Shown in pieces: positions 25,457-35,635 of a stretch of DNA of 64,000 nucleotides. A model generated the notes under the pieces. The model had not been told where the DNA came from. It saw only the letters and a program-made list of their open reading frames with translations, and did no database searches. Within the stretch, counting starts at the first letter, position 1. Each line of letters begins with the position of its first letter. Source of the stretch: Bagarius yarrelli (lineage: Eukaryota > Chordata > Actinopteri > Siluriformes > Sisoridae); contig VCAZ01000183.1 in the NCBI GenBank assembly GCA_005784505.1, forward strand, positions 1-64,000, in the 5' to 3' direction. The position numbers were made by a program, and so were the translations under genes.

Positions 25457-28400
25457 CTCATTACGCTTTCTGATCTCTGTGTGTGTATGTGTCCCCTCAC
25501 CCTCACAGCTCTATCCATCTTTCTCTCTCTCTCTCCATCTTTCTCTTTTTCCCTCTCTCTTTTTCTCTCCTCCCCTCCCCCAACCTTCTCTCTACCTTTT
25601 TTTAATGTTATATGATTATACATCTTAGATTCTTTTTCTGTTTCATCCCTTGATTTCATATTCCATCTTTCTCGCTCTCTTTTTTCTCTTCTCTTCCCTC
25701 ATTCTTTTTTTACCCCTTTCTTACTTTTTTGCCTCTCCTCTCCTTTCACTTTTACCAACTTCTCTACTGCTACATCTTCATTCCGCACTCCATCTCCATC
25801 TACCACTAAATCTCCATCCCATGCTTCATCTTCTACCTGTGCTCCATCTCTATCCTGCGCTTTATCTCCATCAGGTACTCCATCTCCATCTCATGCGCAA
25901 TCTCCATCTACCACATTAATTTTTCCATCTGCTGTACCTCCACATTCCACGCTTCATCTCTATTCCGCACTCGATCTCCATCTTGCACTATATCTTCATT
26001 CTGCATCCCATCTCTCTTCTGTCTCTATCTCCTTTTCGTGCTATATCTCCATTCCATGCTCCATCTCCATTCCGCACTACATCTTCATCCCACACTTCCT
26101 CTCTATCCTGCACTACGTCCCTTTCCTGCACTCCATTTCAATCCCTTGCACAATCTCCATTGCATGCGCAATCTCCGTCAACTCTACCTGCAACTCTATC
26201 CTGTACTCCATCTCCATCTGGCACTCCATCTCGTGCTCCATCTCCATTCCGGACTACATCTCCATCCCTATGCCGTACTCCATCCCCAGCCCGTGCTTTA
26301 TCTCCATCCCGCACTCCAGCTCCATCTCACACTTATTTTTCCATCCCGCGCTCCATCTCCATTTCGGACTACATCTCCATCTTGCACTCTATCTCTATCC
26401 CGTACTCCATCTCCAGCCCACACTTTATCTCCATTCCGCACTCCATCTCTATCCCCCACTCCATCTCTATCCTACACTCCATCTCCATCCTGCTCTACCT
26501 CTCCATCCTATGCTCCATCTCCATTCCGCTTCATCTCTATCCAGCACTTCATCTTCAGCCCACGCTCAATGTCTATTTCACACTACATCTCCTCCACGCA
26601 CTAAATTTCCATCCTGAGCTTCATCTCTATCCCGCACTCCATCTCCACCCCACGTACTATGCTATACTATATCTCTATCTCACACTATATCTCCATCCCG
26701 CACTTAATTTTTTCCGGCGCTCCATCTTGCACTAAATTTCCATCCCGCACAATTTTCCTTATCCGCGCTCCTGCAGTCCATTTCCATCCTGCTCCACCTC
26801 TCCATCCCGGACTACAGCTGTATCCGGCACTCCCTCTTTATTCCGTACTCCAGCTCCATTCGGCACCCTTTCTTTATCCCATGCGCAGTCTCCATCTCAC
26901 ACTTATTGTCCCATCCCGCACTCCATCCTGCTCTACCTCTCCATCCTATGCTCCATCTCCATTGCGCACTACATCTCCATTCCACACTTCCTCTCTATCC
27001 CGTATTTCATCTCCAGGCCATGCTCCATCTCTATCCCGCATCACATTTCCATCCCATGCTCTATCTCTATCCCGCACTCCATCTCCAGCCTACACTTCTT
27101 CTCCATCTCACACCACATCTCCATCCTGCGCTCTATCTCCATCCCACACTTAATTCTTTTCCTGTGCTCCATCTCACACTCCATTTCACGTCTATGCTGC
27201 GCTCCATCTCCATCTCGCACTCCATCTCCAACTCAGTCTATGCTAAGCTTTATCTCCATACCAAACTACATCTCCATCCCATCCTACATCTCCATTTTGC
27301 ACTAATGTTTCTATCCTGCGCTAAATCTCCATCCCACACTCCATCTTCATCCCATGTCCAATCTCCATCCTGCGCTCCATCCTCATCCTATACTACATGT
27401 CCAATCCCACACTCCTTCTCCATCCCGCACTTCCTCCCATGCTCCATTTCCATCCCACACTTCATCTCAATCACATGTATATCCCGCATTACTTCTTCAT
27501 CCCACGCTCTATAAGCATCCTGCACTCCGACTCTATTCCACGTTTAATCTCAATCCCGCACTTGAAATCAGTGCTGAGTGGTAAAAGAGTGAAGTTGCTG
27601 CATATTTTCTACAAGCTTCCAACTCAGAACTCTGCTCTGTATGAGTTAGGGGTTAGGGTTTAGGGGTTAGGGTTATAAGTTTAGAGTTTAGGGGTTACGG
27701 GTTAGTGTTAACAGGTTTATAGATTTAGGATTTAGGGTTTGGCAAAAGGGTTTTAGGGGTTAGAGGATAGGGTTAAGGGAATAAGTGTTAGGGTTTAGGG
27801 GTTAATATTAAATTAAAAGTTACAGGTTAGGATTTAAGATTAAGAGGTTATGGGTTAAAGGTTAGGGTTTAAGGTTAAGATGTTGTGGGTTAGAATTTAG
27901 GGATTAGAGGTTAGGAGTTAGGGTTTAGGTGTTATGGTTTAGGTGTTCATTAATCCAAAGATACAGACTGTCCTAGTAATTAATGACTTATAGATATGTT
28001 TTGGTCTCATCATTGGCTTTGTCTGAAACACACTGTGGAGTGTAAAAATAATTCAGTATCAGGATTTACATTACACTACATTACATTTCATCAGCACAGG
28101 AGTGTGTGTGTGAGGGACATTAAAGCAGGTTGTCATGGTAACCTGGATGTTCACTACACTGCCCCGCTTCAGTGCATTACTTGTGCTCAGAGTTTGGAAA
28201 GTGAAGGATTGTGACACACACACACATACATGGATGCTGTGGTAACACACACACATAAAACATATTGCTGCAGTATTCTTCTTTTGGGTTAAGGGTTTGA
28301 GTACCTTTGGACTCAATAGTGTGTGTAGATAGAACACACAGCCATTAATCACTGTCACACAGAAAAAGTGTGTGAGAAACAGAGAAAAAGAGAAAGAGAC

Positions 28401-30868
28401 AGGGAAACAGAGTAGAAGGTAAGAAGTTAGGAGAGAGTGACAGAGAGAGTAGAGGAAACAGACAGTGTACCGAAAGACACTGTGTGAGAGAGAGAAAGAG
28501 AGAGACAGAGAGACACAATGAGTGTTACCTTGGAGGAATAAGGTCCAGGAAGGAGCAGTTTGGCTGCGTGCCTCTTCAGCTCCACCAGGTGGCTGGTGCA
28601 GGTATCACACCATGTTCCTCTTTCAGAACCTGGAGAACTGCCACTGCCCGAGGCTGGAGAACCTGTACCGAACCCTGGGGAACCTCCCAAAGAACCTGGA
28701 GAACTTGTCCCTATCCCTGGAGACACGGTGCCTGGAGAGCTGGAGAAGGAACCCGGGGAGGAGGTTCCAGAGCCCGGGGAGGGGGCGCCTGAGGAGCCAG
28801 GAACAGAACGTGCTCCCTCCGGAACCGGCCGGAACACAGAGCGAGACTCTTCACATGCTTTGCTGTACCACGATTCCGGAGAGACAGAGGCCGATTTGGT
28901 GGGAGAACAATCCATTATCTAACCAACACCAGAGACAGAAAACCAAGCCATGTCATCTCCGGGGGTAAGCATGGTGAAATAAACACACGCTCACATCTGT
29001 TCCTATTCCAGCTGTCATGCTTCAGCTCTGCCCCCAAGCTGCTATAATTCTTTGCTATATGAAAGTTCAGCTATGTGTTTATATCATATCATGCCAGTTC
29101 TTATTCCGTATTGATTATAAGATTCTTCTTTTCACCTTCAAGGCTTCATAATCTTGCTCCACCATATCTGCCTGACCTTCTCCAACTATACACACCTTCT
29201 TGTACACTCAGATCCTCTTCTACTAACCAACTCACTACACCAGCAGCTCAACTGTCCACCATGGGGCTTAGAGCATTCAGTCCCGCTTTTGGAACAGTCT
29301 TCCTGCTGACATCAGAAGCGTAGACTGCTTTTTATATTTGCGCTTGTTACTGATTACTTTTTACTTTATTTTGTAAATAGTATTATATTATTCTGATTGT
29401 CTACTGTATGTTTATGTTGTGTTTTAAATGTATTTTGTAAGGTGACCTTGAGAGTTTGTAAGGCACCCATAAATAAAATGTATTATTATATGGGACTTTA
29501 TTACAGGTTCTAACAGCTTGAAAGCAGAAGTGTGTCTTTGTGGATCTCCAGAGATTTCCTTCAGCAACACATCAGTCTCAGCACACTCCACTGATCTAAC
29601 ACACACAGTCATCAGACTCTCAGCACACTCAGCTGATCTTAAACACACATCAGAATCTCAGCACAATCCGTTGATCTTACACACACATCAGACTCTCAGC
29701 ACACTCTGGTGCTCTAACACACAAACACATCGGACTCTCCGCACACTCCACTGATCTAACACACAAATCAGACTCTCAGCACACTTTGCTGATCTAACAC
29801 ACACATCAGACTCTCAGCACACTTGGCTGCTCTAACACATACACACACATCAGACTCTTAGCACGCTCCGCTGATATATTACACACATCAGACTCTTAGC
29901 ACACTTCGCTGCTTTAACACACACACACACACACACACATCAGTCTCAGCACGCTCCGCTGATCTAACACACACAGTAATCAGACTCTCAGCACACTCCA
30001 CTGATCTAACACACACATCAGACTCTCAGCACACTCTGGTGCTCTAACACACAACACACCAGACTCTCAGCACACTCTGCTGATCTAACACACAAATCAG
30101 ACTCTCAACACGCTTTGCCGATCTAACACAAACACACACATCACACTCTCAGCACGCTCCGCTGATCTAATACGCACACGCATTAGAACCTTACTACACT
30201 CCGCTGATCTAACACACACAACCATCAGACTCTTAGCACACTCCACTGTTCTAACACACACACAGACATCAGGTTCTTAGCAAACTCTGCTGATCTAACA
30301 CACACAAACACACACACATCAGACTCTTAGAACACTGCTGATTCAACACACATTAAACACACACACACACACACAGATCAAAGGGACTCTGGCAGACTCG
30401 ACAATGCCACACCAACACACACCAGAGACACACACCTACACACGCCCTTATGCCTTAGTTATTGCAGTGCTGTAACTGTGTGAGGAGTGTGTAGCGTCCT
30501 AACTGTGCATATCGATTATAACAGGCAGTGTGTGCGTGTGTGTGCATGTGTGTGCATGTGTCTAGGAAACTAATGAGCACTAAAGTTTATACAGCAACAA
30601 TCTTTCTCAACGTCACCTGTCTCACCGTCACCTGTTTCACTGTTACCTGTCTCGCTGTCACCCCGTCTTTCTCTCTGCCCTGGACATCATTATGTCTCTG
30701 TTTTGAAGGCATCTAGGATTCATCAGCCGCCTGGTGCCTCAATCTAAAGGCCTATTAATATTCATGAGCGCGTGACGCATAAATGATAAAATAATATAAA
30801 ATAAACGAGCCTCTCACCGCGTGCTTCCTGTTCCGGCTCCTCTCTTTATTGCCGCTTAGAGATGTCAT
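13201..30868 (-). CDS. kif26b: KIF26B, complete 15-exon coding region (atypical kinesin)
   Basis: Exons 5' to 3': 30818-30868, 28529-28918, 22176-22667, 21568-21701, 21193-21376, 20874-21077, 20690-20783, 19354-19616, 19046-19229, 18796-18958, 18112-18274, 14830-18020, 13904-14098, 13573-13723, 13201-13349. Every junction is GT-AG and in phase, the count equals human KIF26B (15), and the product is about 2001 residues (human 2108). The start is chosen because exon 1 (17 codons, 'MTSLSGNKER') matches the KIF26B N-terminus. KIF26 proteins are kinesin-11 family members that bind microtubules without working ATPase; KIF26B acts in Wnt5a-Ror signalling, cell adhesion and kidney development. Exon 2 is Ser/Gly/Pro-rich with C-x2-C ('WCDTC'), exon 3 has a second C-x2-C ('RCEVC'). 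The end is '..FDVTCRLR'. Four one-base frame breaks (17309-17314, about 15808-15820, 15410-15417, 13930-13932) interrupt the frame as given. KIF26A is excluded by the matches in exons 1, 2 and 12 and by synteny. Confidence 0.93.
14830..18020 (-). CDS. kif26b: KIF26B giant exon 12 (disordered tail) with three frame breaks
   Basis: This single 3.2-kb exon encodes about half the protein: 'SGGESSCEEGRMRRPTQLR', 'DYSSSEQSCDTVIY', 'DCLKCNTFAELQERL', 'GSPRLGIASLTKT', 'TKTLSFSTKSLPQ', 'HRCSSGHASDNSSVLSGELP' and 'GSSGYESMIRDSEATGSAS' are all KIF26B-specific islands in Ser-rich, probably unstructured sequence. The frame changes at 17309-17314 (extra base in a C6 run), near 15808-15820 (base missing) and at 15410-15417 (extra base). 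Removing the net extra base gives 3190 bases, exactly the phase needed for exon 13. The acceptor is CAGCAG, a NAGNAG site that could add or omit one Gln. Confidence 0.92.
18112..21077 (-). CDS. kif26b: KIF26B motor-domain exons 6-11
   Basis: These six exons encode about residues 418-774, the kinesin motor fold from 'VKVMLRVCA' to the neck 'RVLRMKKKKTK'. The nucleotide-site motifs are degenerate as known for KIF26: the P-loop reads GHAKLGKTYTM in place of GQTGSGKTYTM, switch I has HRNSHM instead of NxxSSRSH, and switch II has LIDLGSC instead of DLAGSE. The P-loop codons are split across exons 7 and 8 (20690 / 19616). Microtubule binding without ATP hydrolysis is the family expectation. No frame break lies in these exons. 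Confidence 0.92.
18630..18765. repeat. (GAT)n-rich tract in KIF26B intron
   Basis: Imperfect gatgat/gctgct triplets directly downstream (minus strand) of exon 10. Short open frames here are artefacts. Confidence 0.85.
22010..22045. repeat. (GA)n microsatellite
   Basis: A GAGA run with a CA run just before it, in a KIF26B intron. Confidence 0.9.
22668..25420. other. KIF26B intron 2, 3' half: no gene
   Basis: No exon-like sequence. It has a CA run at 22933-22956 and AT-rich DNA. Around 24470-24600 a string ending in 'atcgagtggc' looks like an old dispersed repeat, but I cannot assign its class. Confidence 0.6.
25421..25452. repeat. (CA)n microsatellite
   Basis: Pure CA run, followed by about 300 bases of CT-rich sequence to 25770. 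Confidence 0.93.
25775..27575. repeat. 1.8-kb pyrimidine-rich minisatellite in KIF26B intron 2
   Basis: About 100 imperfect copies of an 18-base unit close to 'catctccatcccgcactc', with variants such as 'catctctatcctgcgctc'. Nearly all C and T on the + strand, with unit-length slips and a few insertions. Because 18 is a multiple of three, all three + frames stay open for long stretches and yield His/Leu/Ser/Pro-rich pseudo-ORFs. It is not coding. Confidence 0.93.
27637..27950. repeat. degenerate telomere-like (TTAGGG/TTTAGGG)n tract
   Basis: Dense 'ttagggttagggtttagggg' type repeats with variants (ttacggg, ttaagg, ttatggg) run for about 300 bases immediately after the minisatellite. It is an interstitial tract, flanked on both sides by KIF26B exons. 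Confidence 0.85.
29095..29485 (+). mobile_element. LINE 3' end (L2/CR1-like) in KIF26B intron 1
   Basis: The + frame encodes the typical LINE C-terminus 'LHNLAPPYLPDLLQLYTP' followed by 'STMGLRAFSPAFG' and a stop, then a 3' tail ending 'ataaataaaatgtattatta'. It is 5'-truncated, as LINE insertions usually are. Confidence 0.75.
29515..30360. repeat. minisatellite of about 38-40-base units in KIF26B intron 1
   Basis: About 20 copies of 'cagactctcagcacactc' + 'cgctgatctaacacacaca', with variable CA-run length between units. The regular repeat with variable spacing superficially resembles an array with spacers, but the spacers are only CA dinucleotides. Confidence 0.9.
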
Positions 30869-31325
30869 GATGAAATTTTCTCTGAAATCACCGTGAGGTA
30901 GATTATTCCTGCGCGCGCCTCCGTCTCAGTGCCATGCGGGCCAACTCGCCATCATCTATATGCATGTCCCTACACACAAACACACGCGCGTGCGTAGTCC
31001 CGCGGTCCCTCTGTGCTTTTCCACGAAATTTGCAGAATGTGCACAAAACGAGAGAAAACGCCACACGGGTCTGCGGGTGCTTCTAATGCATGCAACACAC
31101 ACATGCACACACATACATGATGTGCGCCTCTCTCGCACGCGCGCGTATGTAAAACGCTCGCGCACATCTGGATGTGGGCGGGGTCGTCCTGCCCTGTGTT
31201 TATTTAATAAAGTGATGCTCTCTAAACACACACATACAGACAAGAAGTAAGTTAATGGACACTGGCATTTAGAGCAGCGCGTTCCGGTGTTTAACTCGAC
31301 ATTTTATCTACAAATGTCACAAATT

Positions 31326-31356
<31 letters not shown>

Positions 31357-31490
31357 GTGCGCGCCCCTGTGTGTTTTGTGTTACACAGACACACGGTGCC
31401 CCCTGCTGGCGTCCTACTTCCAGTGCTGCTGTTGTAAGTAATTTTTATATCACACTTCAGAATAAACAGAATGACGCTTTTAACTAAAAC
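30869..31490 (-). promoter_or_regulatory. KIF26B 5' region, CpG-containing
   Basis: Upstream of the KIF26B ATG the composition changes to CpG-bearing sequence (gcgcgcgcc, cgcgcgtgcg, cccgcgg) between about 30910 and 31170. Only 796 bases separate the EFCAB2 stop from this ATG, so the KIF26B promoter must lie here or inside EFCAB2. A GT/GC run occurs at 31321-31360. No TATA box was identified. Confidence 0.5.
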
Positions 31491-31510
31491 ACAGATTTAA
31501 TTCAAACTTG

Positions 31511-31516
31511 TTTATT
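31511..31516 (-). terminator. candidate EFCAB2 poly(A) signal AATAAA
   Basis: AATAAA on the minus strand about 150 bases after the EFCAB2 stop, the only good candidate before the KIF26B promoter region. Confidence 0.6.
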
Positions 31517-31664
31517 GATTTTAGTGTATGCGTGTGTGTGATTAACACCACACTCATCATTACAACAGTTCTAGGCAGAAATAAATCTGAGCTGAAATCT
31601 AGTAGACACACAGGTCCTTTAGTTTCATTTCACATGATGCCTAGCTTCGTTTCCATGATTACCA

Positions 31665-31827
31665 TCATAACCGTTGGTCATCAAGGGTCAACATGCCAAC
31701 AAACTCCTTGTAGAAGACAACCTGTTTATCAGGATCGAGAGCAGCTGAGAGCATCTCATCCACTTCCTCATTAGAAAACGGCTCACCTGAAAGAGACATA
31801 TAAGAGAGTTACAGAGACAGAAAGAAG

Positions 31828-31866
<39 letters not shown>

Positions 31867-32939
31867 AGAAAGAGACACTGGTTCTGTATTATTTGACCTC
31901 TTCATACTGAGACAGGAATTCGAGTTTTTGTAACATTGTATACCTTCCTGTGTTAGATACTTGGTGAGTTCCTCTGGTTCTAGATATCCGTTTTTCTGCT
32001 GGTCCAACACCTGAATACACACACACACACACACAATATATGTTTATTATCAGTGCGTGCCAAAACAATGTTTTTTAGATGTATAATTCTCACACTGTGG
32101 GATGCTTGTGTGGGTGAGTGTGGAGTGAGTATAGAGTGAGTGTAGGATAAGTGTGGTGTGATTGTAGAGGTAGAGCGTGTTGTAATTAGTAATTAGTGTG
32201 GGGTGAGGGTGAGTGTAGGGCTGAATGTGGTGTAAGTGTGGTGGGGGGTGATTGTAGAGGTCTGGAGGTGAGTTTGGTGTAAGTGTAAAAGTGATTGTAA
32301 AGGTGATTGTGGAGGTGATTGTGGAGGTGAGTGCAGAGTGAATGTTGGGGGTGAGTGTGGGAGTGTAGGGGTAAGTGACCTCAAATGCTTAAGTGTGGGG
32401 GGGGTAATGTGGGGGTTGAGTTTGTAGGTGAAAGTGGGAGTGATTGTGTGGGTGATTTGGGAAGTAAGAGTGTGGGGGTGAGTGTGGAAGTGAGTGCAGG
32501 GTAATTGAGTGAGTAAATGCAGGGGTAAATGTGGGGATGATTGTGGGAATGATTGAGTGTGGGCATGAGTATCTGGTAAGTGTGGAGTGATTGTGGGGTG
32601 ATTGTGAGAGTGGGAATGAGTGGGAATAAGATTGGAAATTAGAGTGGGGATGAGAGTCAGAGTGAGTGTGGAAGTGAGTGCAGGGTGAGTTAGTGAGTGT
32701 GGGAGTGATTTGTAGGGGTGAGAGTGGGGGTGATTGTGGAGTGATTGTGGAGTGATTGTTAGAGTGAGTTTGTGGGTGACCTCAAATGCTTGCAGGAGTA
32801 AATCTTCAGGAATAGGACGAAATCTAAACACAGAGTCAGAGAGGGAGACACGGAGACAGAATGTGTGTGAAAAAGTCCGAGGGAGAGAGAGAGAGAAAGG
32901 TGTGATTAGGAGATTATTTGTTTAATGTGAGATTTTTTT

Positions 32940-32994
<55 letters not shown>

Positions 32995-33871
32995 CTTACT
33001 TTTTGTCCATTGATATTTTGGTCATCACAGGAAGGAATTTCTCAAAACGAATAAATCCACTTGTCTCCTCATCCTCTAGCTACACAAACCCATACAAACA
33101 CACATACACACAATGTTAACAGTCTTCAACACAGTTTGTTTGTAATAAAGTAGAGATACAATAATGTCACTTTTACCTCAGCGATTATGTCATGTAGCTC
33201 CGCTTCTGTGGGGAAACATCCAAGAGAACGAATTATAGTGCCAATCTCCCTACACACACACCATCAACAATAGTAAGAGCCATCAATAACAAAAATGCAG
33301 ACACGTGTGTGTGTGTTTGATCGTACCTAATGTCCACAGTGTGATTAGATTCATGATCGAACACATCAAATGTAGCGGTGATCCTCCGCTGCAGCGCAGA
33401 CTCTTCTGCTCCTACACACACACACGTACATTAAATATTCACTTCGTTATACTGTTATTAAAATGCTCTTGAAATGTTTTATAAGAATGCTTGAGGTGTT
33501 TGGTGTGTGTATATGAAGAGTTCAGCTTCATAATGAAGATAGATAACCGACAACTCAATGACACACCTACAGACCAAGTTATTTTTTTCATATACTTTAT
33601 TTTAATGTAAATGCTTTTGTTATTTTCTTTTGTTTAGAAGATAGATAAATAGTAAAATAAATAAATAAGCAAGCAAGCGTAAAGGTGTTTGAAAATCGGT
33701 TAAACTTTACTGTAATCATAAACTCGGTAAAAATGTAAGGTTTCCGTAAGCATGTCGGCTACAACAATTTATTAAATATAACACACCGGATATTTCTCTA
33801 TAACGCTGTATAAAACTTATTTTTAAACTTATTTTTAAATTCGTACCTGCCGAGTCTTTTTCTTCCGCCAT
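31665..33871 (-). CDS. efcab2: EFCAB2 / DRC8, complete 7-exon coding region
   Basis: Exons 5' to 3': 33847-33871, 33327-33411, 33177-33249, 33000-33079, 32781-32823, 31944-32010, 31665-31786. The sum is 495 bases (164 residues plus TGA), all phases close and no frame break occurs; human EFCAB2 is about the same size. Family matches include 'DVFDHESNHTVDIREIGTI', 'RSLGCFPTEAELHDIIAE', 'GFIRFEKFLPVMTK', 'RPIPEDLLLQAFEVLD' and 'GEPFSNEEVDEMLSAALDP'. Two EF-hand-like loops are visible (D-H-E-S-N-H-T-V-D-I-R-E and D-Q-Q-K-N-G-Y-L-E-P-E-E). The protein is subunit 8 of the nexin-dynein regulatory complex in motile cilia. It lies head-to-tail upstream of KIF26B, as in human. The exon 5 donor is a weak GTCACC at the edge of a minisatellite. 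Confidence 0.94.
31826..31863. repeat. (GA)n microsatellite in EFCAB2 intron 6
   Basis: Uninterrupted GAGA run between exons 6 and 7. Confidence 0.92.
32095..32780. repeat. minisatellite filling EFCAB2 intron 5
   Basis: About 690 bases of degenerate 8-12-base units of the type 'gtgagtgtgg' / 'gattgtgga'. The array starts at the splice donor of exon 5. A second copy of the exon/donor junction string 'gtgacctcaaatgctt' lies inside it at 32375-32390 (original at 32776-32791). Confidence 0.9.
32940..32993. repeat. (GT)n microsatellite in EFCAB2 intron 4
   Basis: T8 then a GT run directly downstream (minus strand) of the exon 4 donor; the inverted copy of this tract is the AC run at 34210-34255. 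Confidence 0.93.
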
Positions 33872-34055
33872 GACGCTCACTCCGGTTACTAGGATACACA
33901 AACACAGAACTAAAGTCCTGTGAAATCCCTCGAGAGTTTATCACTTAACAGAAACGCCAGCGCAGTACAAAACACACACATACAGCCAAAATATAAGAAA
34001 CAGATTAATTCGTTGTTTACCTATGGGTCGTTAGTCTATGATTAGCTCACATCAC
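33872..34055 (-). promoter_or_regulatory. EFCAB2 5' flank
   Basis: Short unique segment between the EFCAB2 ATG and the inverted copy of its own exon 4. The promoter is expected here; no specific motif was identified. Confidence 0.35.
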
Positions 34056-34206
34056 AAGTGACATTATTGTATCTCTACTTTATTACATACAAACTGTGTT
34101 GAAGACTGTTAACATTGTGTTTGTGTGTGTTTGTGTAGATAGAGGAAGAGGAGACAAGTGGATTTATTCGTTTTGAGAAATTCCTTCCTGTGATGACCAA
34201 AATAAG

Positions 34207-34259
<53 letters not shown>

Positions 34260-34367
34260 CTCACATTAAACAAATAATCTCCTAATCACACCTTTCTCTC
34301 TCTCTCTCTCTCTCTCCCTCTGACTTTTTCACACACATTCTGTCTCCGTGTCTCCCTCTCTGACTCC
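34056..34367 (+). pseudogene. inverted partial duplicate of EFCAB2 exon 4 and flanking introns
   Basis: Reverse complement of about 32835-33174: it starts 'aagtgacattattgtatctc', passes through a copy of exon 4 ('acaagtggatttattcgttt'), the AC/GT tract and the 'tttctctctctc...ctgtctccgtgtctccc' intron, and stops at a SINE. Identity is very high outside the dinucleotide runs. The exon copy has lost 17 bases across its 3' end and donor site, between 'accaaaata' and 'agatacac', so it cannot be spliced normally. The arms are separated by about 880 bases carrying exons 1-3. Confidence 0.93.
34210..34255. repeat. (AC)n microsatellite in the inverted duplicate
   Basis: Mirror of the GT run at 32940-32993, inverted together with its flanks. 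Confidence 0.93.
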
Positions 34368-34371
34368 CCAG

Positions 34372-34600
34372 GGGCAGGGTGGCTCAAATGGTTAAGGTGC
34401 TGAGTTGTTAATCTGAAGACCTGGGTTCAAGCCCCACCTCCGGCAAGTCAACCACTTGAGCAAGACCCTTAACCCCTCCTGCTCCAGGGGCGCTGCATCA
34501 TAGCTGACCCTGCGCTCTGAACCCAACTTACTAAGATGGGATATGCGAAAAATGCATTTCATTGGCTCTGTACATGTACCTTGCACAATGACAATGAATG
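34372..34600 (+). repeat. tRNA-derived SINE
   Basis: Pol III-like head 'gggtggctcaaatggttaag' and B box 'gggttcaagcc', then a body with 'ttgagcaagacccttaaccc' and a 3' end 'cattggctctgtacatgtacc'. It directly abuts the inverted EFCAB2 duplicate. Confidence 0.75.
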
Positions 34601-35635
34601 GAATATACTTATACTTACTTCTCTGCCAAGTCGTTCGTTCATCAAGCGACATCCTCTTAACAATGTACTGATTTGAGAAGCCTTAATGCTGAGAAGGCAG
34701 TTTACGCCCCGAGTCGAATAAGCAGCATCTACGATCCAGTGGAAAGGTCTCTGGTTAGAGACTCGCCTTCTTGTGCCACCACCGTAGAACACAAAGAGCT
34801 GATTAAATTGCCGAAAACCGGCCATGCTGTCAATATAACACCATTGAGCAAAGAGCTGCCAATTTAAAGCATACAGCTGCCTCATGGACGTGGCAGTAAG
34901 ACTCTATTACTAATATATTCTTTAAACAGCGGCACTTGCTTGCAAATGAGCACCTTTGTGTACAGGTGGCAAAAGGTCAGACTGAAGTGAGCCATTAAGT
35001 TTCAGAAGAAAAGTAAGGGTGGGGAGTTTTCCATAGCACAATGCCCAGTGAAGCTTGAAAGGGAACCAAACATCAACGAAGTTCCTATATTAGGGATTCA
35101 TTCAAAATTAACTAAATGACTGAATTGTTCTTTAACGACAGTCACCAAAATGCAGAAATCTAGCCACCTTAGCCCCAGTCTCAGGCAACTTACATATAGA
35201 GGTACAGTCCACTAAAACAGATAAACGCCATGACTTGTATCATTTTACCCCTACTAAATCAAACTTGAAATTAAGCGCACATGCACGAGCACTAAACCCC
35301 ACCCTGTATCCTCCCTCAAATAAATAAATTTATAATGAGTCCACTTTGGCAAAATCAAACAGCTAGAAAATGGCAAAAGCAAGCAAGAAACGAAACATTA
35401 CGCAGTTAACGCGATAGGATCTGAAAATCGCACTGTAACCGAGCTTAAAAAGAAATGACAGCACCCCCCGGGTCCTATACAGGCAGCGCCACTGGCATTT
35501 TAGCTGGCCAATTGCCCGATCTACAACCGAATGAGTGCGAGAATGGGAATCATTGTATCTGCGCTCTCAGTTTGTGGGTTAGTGAGGGGGGTTAACAGCC
35601 ACGTCTTTAAAGGATAACCGCGGTCTCCTCATAGG
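34601..35635. other. unidentified intergenic sequence
   Basis: About 1 kb without a recognised gene. Around 34660-34900 the base composition is more even, with open frames on both strands, and may be an old element, but I cannot name it. Confidence 0.4.

Noticed and set aside
25983..27514. Long open frames of about 160-250 codons on the + strand
   Set aside because: They follow an 18-base tandem repeat and appear in all three frames at once; composition is only His/Leu/Ser/Pro.
27637..27950. Chromosome end
   Set aside because: The tract is degenerate, about 300 bases, and lies inside a continuous gene.
29515..30360. Regular repeat with spacers resembling a CRISPR array
   Set aside because: Spacers are CA runs, there are no cas genes, and the locus is a vertebrate intron.
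13201..30868. KIF26B as a pseudogene because of four frame breaks
   Set aside because: All splice sites, phases and the stop are intact, protein identity is high, and neighbouring genes show the same kind of single-base breaks.
32193..32831. 212-codon minus frame rich in Thr/His/Pro/Leu
   Set aside because: It reads through the EFCAB2 intron 5 minisatellite; only its first 14 codons are exon 5.
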